DNA of 8,475 nucleotides. Source: Actinomycetota bacterium. GTDB lineage: Bacteria; Actinomycetota; Actinomycetes; Nanopelagicales; Nanopelagicaceae. The translations under genes and the position numbers were made by a program. The notes below the pieces were generated by a model. That model did not search any database. It worked only from the letters and a program-made list of their open reading frames with translations, and had not been told where the DNA came from. How positions within the stretch are numbered: position 1 is the first letter of the stretch; every line of letters starts with the position of its first letter. The stretch covers positions 1-8,475 of the forward strand of contig WLCR01000040.1 in the NCBI GenBank assembly GCA_009705235.1. Direction: 5' to 3'. Positions 6,572 to 8,475 of the stretch are shown piece by piece.

Positions 6572-7687
6572 CTAAATCAGCACCAAATCATCACGATGGA
6601 CTAATTCGCGCTCGTATTCTGCGCCTAGAGATACAGCTAACTCTTTTGTAGAGCGTCCCAACATCTGTGGCAAATCTTCAGAATCAAATGCGACAAGCCC
6701 GCGCGCAATTACTTTGAGATCTGGTCCTACTAATTCAACAGCATCTCCTGCAATGAACTCACCTTCGACAGCTGTAACTCCGGCGGGTAACAGTGAAACG
6801 CCACGCTCTAAAATTGCTGTTACTGCACCTGCGTCAAGAATTAATCTTCCTTGTGGCGTTGTTGCATGTGCCAGCCAAAGCAATCGTGAAGTGGTTTTGC
6901 TCGCTTGTGCGTGAAAATAGGTTCCATTTTCTTTCCCGGCTAACGATTGATCAGCATCAGCTAACGATGTCAACAACATTGGAATTCCAGCAGAGGTTGT
7001 AATACGAGCTGCTTCAACTTTAGTTACCATCCCACCGCTACCGACGCCTGCATTTCCTGCGCCACCAAGCGTCACGTTCTCAATGTCTGCGATGTTTTTG
7101 ACTTCATGAATTCTCTGTGAGCCTGCTTGAGAAGGCGGTGCATCATAAAGTGCATCAATATCTGAAACCAAAACTAACAAATCTGCACCAATTAGCAAGG
7201 CAACAAGTGCTGCAAGTCGATCATTATCACCAAAGCGGATTTCACCAGTGCCAACAGAATCGTTTTCATTAATTATTGGCACAACACCTAATTGCAGCAA
7301 GCGAAACAATGTTCGCTGTGCATTTTGATAATGAGAACGCCGAACAACATCTTGGGTAGTTAGAAGTACCTGCGAAGCGGTAATCGTATGTCGTGCAAAA
7401 CTTTGTGTGTACTGTGCAATTAGTAAGCCTTGGCCAACCGAAGCAGCAGCCTGTTGAGTAGCAAGATCCTTTGGTCGTGTTGTTAAGCCAAGTGGAGCTA
7501 GGCCAGCGGCGATCGCACCAGATGAGACAACAATTACTTCTGCCCCACGTGCCTTGCAGGCAGCTACAACATCAACAAGTTGATTAACAGCATCTGCATC
7601 AAGTGCGGATCCGGCTTTACCGGTTAAGGACGATGAGCCAATCTTGATGACAATGCGCTGTGCAGAGGTAATCTGCTCTCGGCTCAC
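6572..7687 (-). CDS. proB: Glutamate 5-kinase with PUA domain (371 aa)
   Basis: ProB phosphorylates glutamate to gamma-glutamyl phosphate using ATP, the committed and usually proline-inhibited step of proline synthesis. The amino-acid-kinase domain covers about residues 10-260. It has IVIKIGSSSL (12-21), VVSSGAIAAG (53-62), the glutamate-binding INENDSVG (139-146) and the nucleotide-side FGDNDRLAALVA (152-163). A C-terminal PUA domain begins near residue 280 (GRLILDAGAVTAILERGVSLLPAG), as in E. coli ProB, and the total length is nearly the same. The start is GTG at 7687, overlapping the obg stop as GTGA. A GGAG at 7698-7695, seven bases before it, supports this choice. The stop is immediately followed by the proA ATG. 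obg-proB-proA is a common bacterial gene order, so the genes probably share a transcript whose promoter lies beyond the window. Confidence 0.97.
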   Translation of the reverse strand: MSREQITSAQRIVIKIGSSSLTGKAGSALDADAVNQLVDVVAACKARGAEVIVVSSGAIAAGLAPLGLTTRPKDLATQQAAASVGQGLLIAQYTQSFARHTITASQVLLTTQDVVRRSHYQNAQRTLFRLLQLGVVPIINENDSVGTGEIRFGDNDRLAALVALLIGADLLVLVSDIDALYDAPPSQAGSQRIHEVKNIADIENVTLGGAGNAGVGSGGMVTKVEAARITTSAGIPMLLTSLADADQSLAGKENGTYFHAQASKTTSRLLWLAHATTPQGRLILDAGAVTAILERGVSLLPAGVTAVEGEFIAGDAVELVGPDLKVIARGLVAFDSEDLPQMLGRSTKELAVSLGAEYERELVHRDDLVLI

Positions 7688-8475
7688 TTGTCATCTCCAT
7701 CCTCTGAATCTTTAACGATTATTGCTGAAAGTTTAGGTGTGTGAGGGTCAACTACGTTGTATTCCCACTGCTTGGCGATTTCATCTTCACTCAAAATATC
7801 TTCCACGCGCTCAGGCATATTCCATGTTGATTCAAGACGTGAATCTTCACCACGGCGATGTAGGTGACCGGCTAACTGCTCTGCCCCAGCTTCGATTGTT
7901 GGCTCCCAATCGAAAACCACTTCAGTCTCACCGTCTCCAATGCGGACTTCGCTACCTGCGACCGCACCCTTTTTGAACAACTCTTTTTCGACCCCAAGTT
8001 GTGCAAGACGATCTGCCAGATAACCAATAGCTTCAGCATTCTTAAAGTTAGTTTGACGAACCCAACGTTCTACCTTCTTGCCACGAATCGTAAATGATCC
8101 ATCAGCATTAGCATTCACTAAGAAGCCAGAATCATCCACAGCAACTGGGCGCAAAATTATGCGTGTGCGTTCTTCAACACCTGCATCTGCGCGATTCTTT
8201 TGAACCAAACGACCCATGGCATAAATCAGATCTTGCAGCCCAACACGAGATGCTGCAGATACTGGATATACGTCATAACCCTTATCGCGTAACTCTTGTT
8301 CGACCATATCTGACATTGCTTGACCATCAGGTAAATCAATTTTATTAAGCGCAACAATACGAACGCGATCTTCTAGTCCACCATATAGAGCTAATTCATT
8401 TTCAATTGCTTCAAGATCTGCAACTGGATTTCGATCGGTTTCTAATGTTCCACAATCAAGTACATGCACAATTGC
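7684..8475 (-). CDS. obg: GTPase Obg (CgtA), C-terminal 263 residues
   Basis: The gene enters from the right edge; its frame is open from base 8475 with first visible residues AIVHVLDCGT. Obg is an essential ribosome-associated GTPase involved in 50S maturation and stress or growth control. The visible part carries the end of the G domain: the G4 motif NKID at fragment residues 44-47 and the G5 motif SAAS at 73-76. The OCT domain specific to Obg follows (about 115-192, including GSFTIRGKKVERWVRQTNF and ...VRIGDGETEVVFDW), then an acidic variable tail ending SEDGDDK. The N-terminal glycine-rich Obg fold and motifs G1-G3 lie outside the window. The GTG at 8469-8467 is an internal valine, not a start. 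The stop TGA overlaps the proB GTG by four bases, indicating cotranscription with proBA. The OCT domain separates it clearly from other Era-like GTPases. Confidence 0.96.
   Translation of the reverse strand, partial: AIVHVLDCGTLETDRNPVADLEAIENELALYGGLEDRVRIVALNKIDLPDGQAMSDMVEQELRDKGYDVYPVSAASRVGLQDLIYAMGRLVQKNRADAGVEERTRIILRPVAVDDSGFLVNANADGSFTIRGKKVERWVRQTNFKNAEAIGYLADRLAQLGVEKELFKKGAVAGSEVRIGDGETEVVFDWEPTIEAGAEQLAGHLHRRGEDSRLESTWNMPERVEDILSEDEIAKQWEYNVVDPHTPKLSAIIVKDSEDGDDK
7695..7698 (-). promoter_or_regulatory. Shine-Dalgarno deciding the GTG start of proB
   Basis: GGAG on the minus strand, seven bases upstream of the GTG at 7687. The ATG three bases after it (7694-7692) is in a different frame and does not open proB, so the GTG start is preferred. 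Confidence 0.7.

Noticed and set aside
8467..8469. GTG as the start of a 261-residue protein
   Set aside because: The reading frame stays open to the window edge, and the residues before it (Ala-Ile) continue the Obg G-domain strand, so this is an internal valine of a truncated gene.

Overview
The window reads as a tightly packed block of core-metabolism genes, all on the minus strand, from an actinobacterium with unusually modest GC content (mid-40s percent by eye, not computed). The dihydroxy-acid dehydratase closely resembles the mycobacterial type, and the acetolactate synthase N-terminus resembles the corynebacterial one. A GatCAB operon next to ilv genes is also a familiar actinobacterial arrangement. 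Low GC plus gaps of 0 to 26 bases suggest a streamlined lineage, such as the freshwater acI/Nanopelagicales group. That placement is inference, not proof.

In transcription order (right to left): the C-terminal two-thirds or so of the GTPase Obg (8475-7684); proB, glutamate 5-kinase (7687-6572); proA, gamma-glutamyl phosphate reductase (6571-5303); gatC (5276-4980), gatA (4983-3487) and gatB (3490-1982), the three subunits of the tRNA-dependent amidotransferase; ilvD, dihydroxy-acid dehydratase (1972-299); a 216-base regulatory gap (298-83); and the first 27 codons of ilvB, acetolactate synthase large subunit (82-1). Obg/proB, gatC/gatA and gatA/gatB overlap by 4 bases, and the proB stop abuts the proA start. 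Only the gatC, ilvD and ilvB starts have gaps, and each of the first two carries an identical TAGACT hexamer placed for a leaderless transcript.

The most informative part is the ilvD-ilvB gap. It holds a promoter, a nine-residue leader ORF (MSTTFVVVI, with three consecutive GTG valine codons then isoleucine), an 11-bp hairpin, an intrinsic terminator with a six-U tract, and a good Shine-Dalgarno before ilvB. This is a compact transcription attenuator that senses branched-chain amino acids. The leader ORF appears to begin at or next to the transcription start, so it is probably translated as a leaderless message.

Together the genes cover proline synthesis (ProB, ProA), formation of Gln-tRNA(Gln) and/or Asn-tRNA(Asn) by amidation (GatCAB), and branched-chain amino acid synthesis (IlvD, IlvB). 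I see no mobile element, tRNA, rRNA, CRISPR array, phage gene or defence gene. No wholly new system is apparent; the interest lies in the regulatory architecture.
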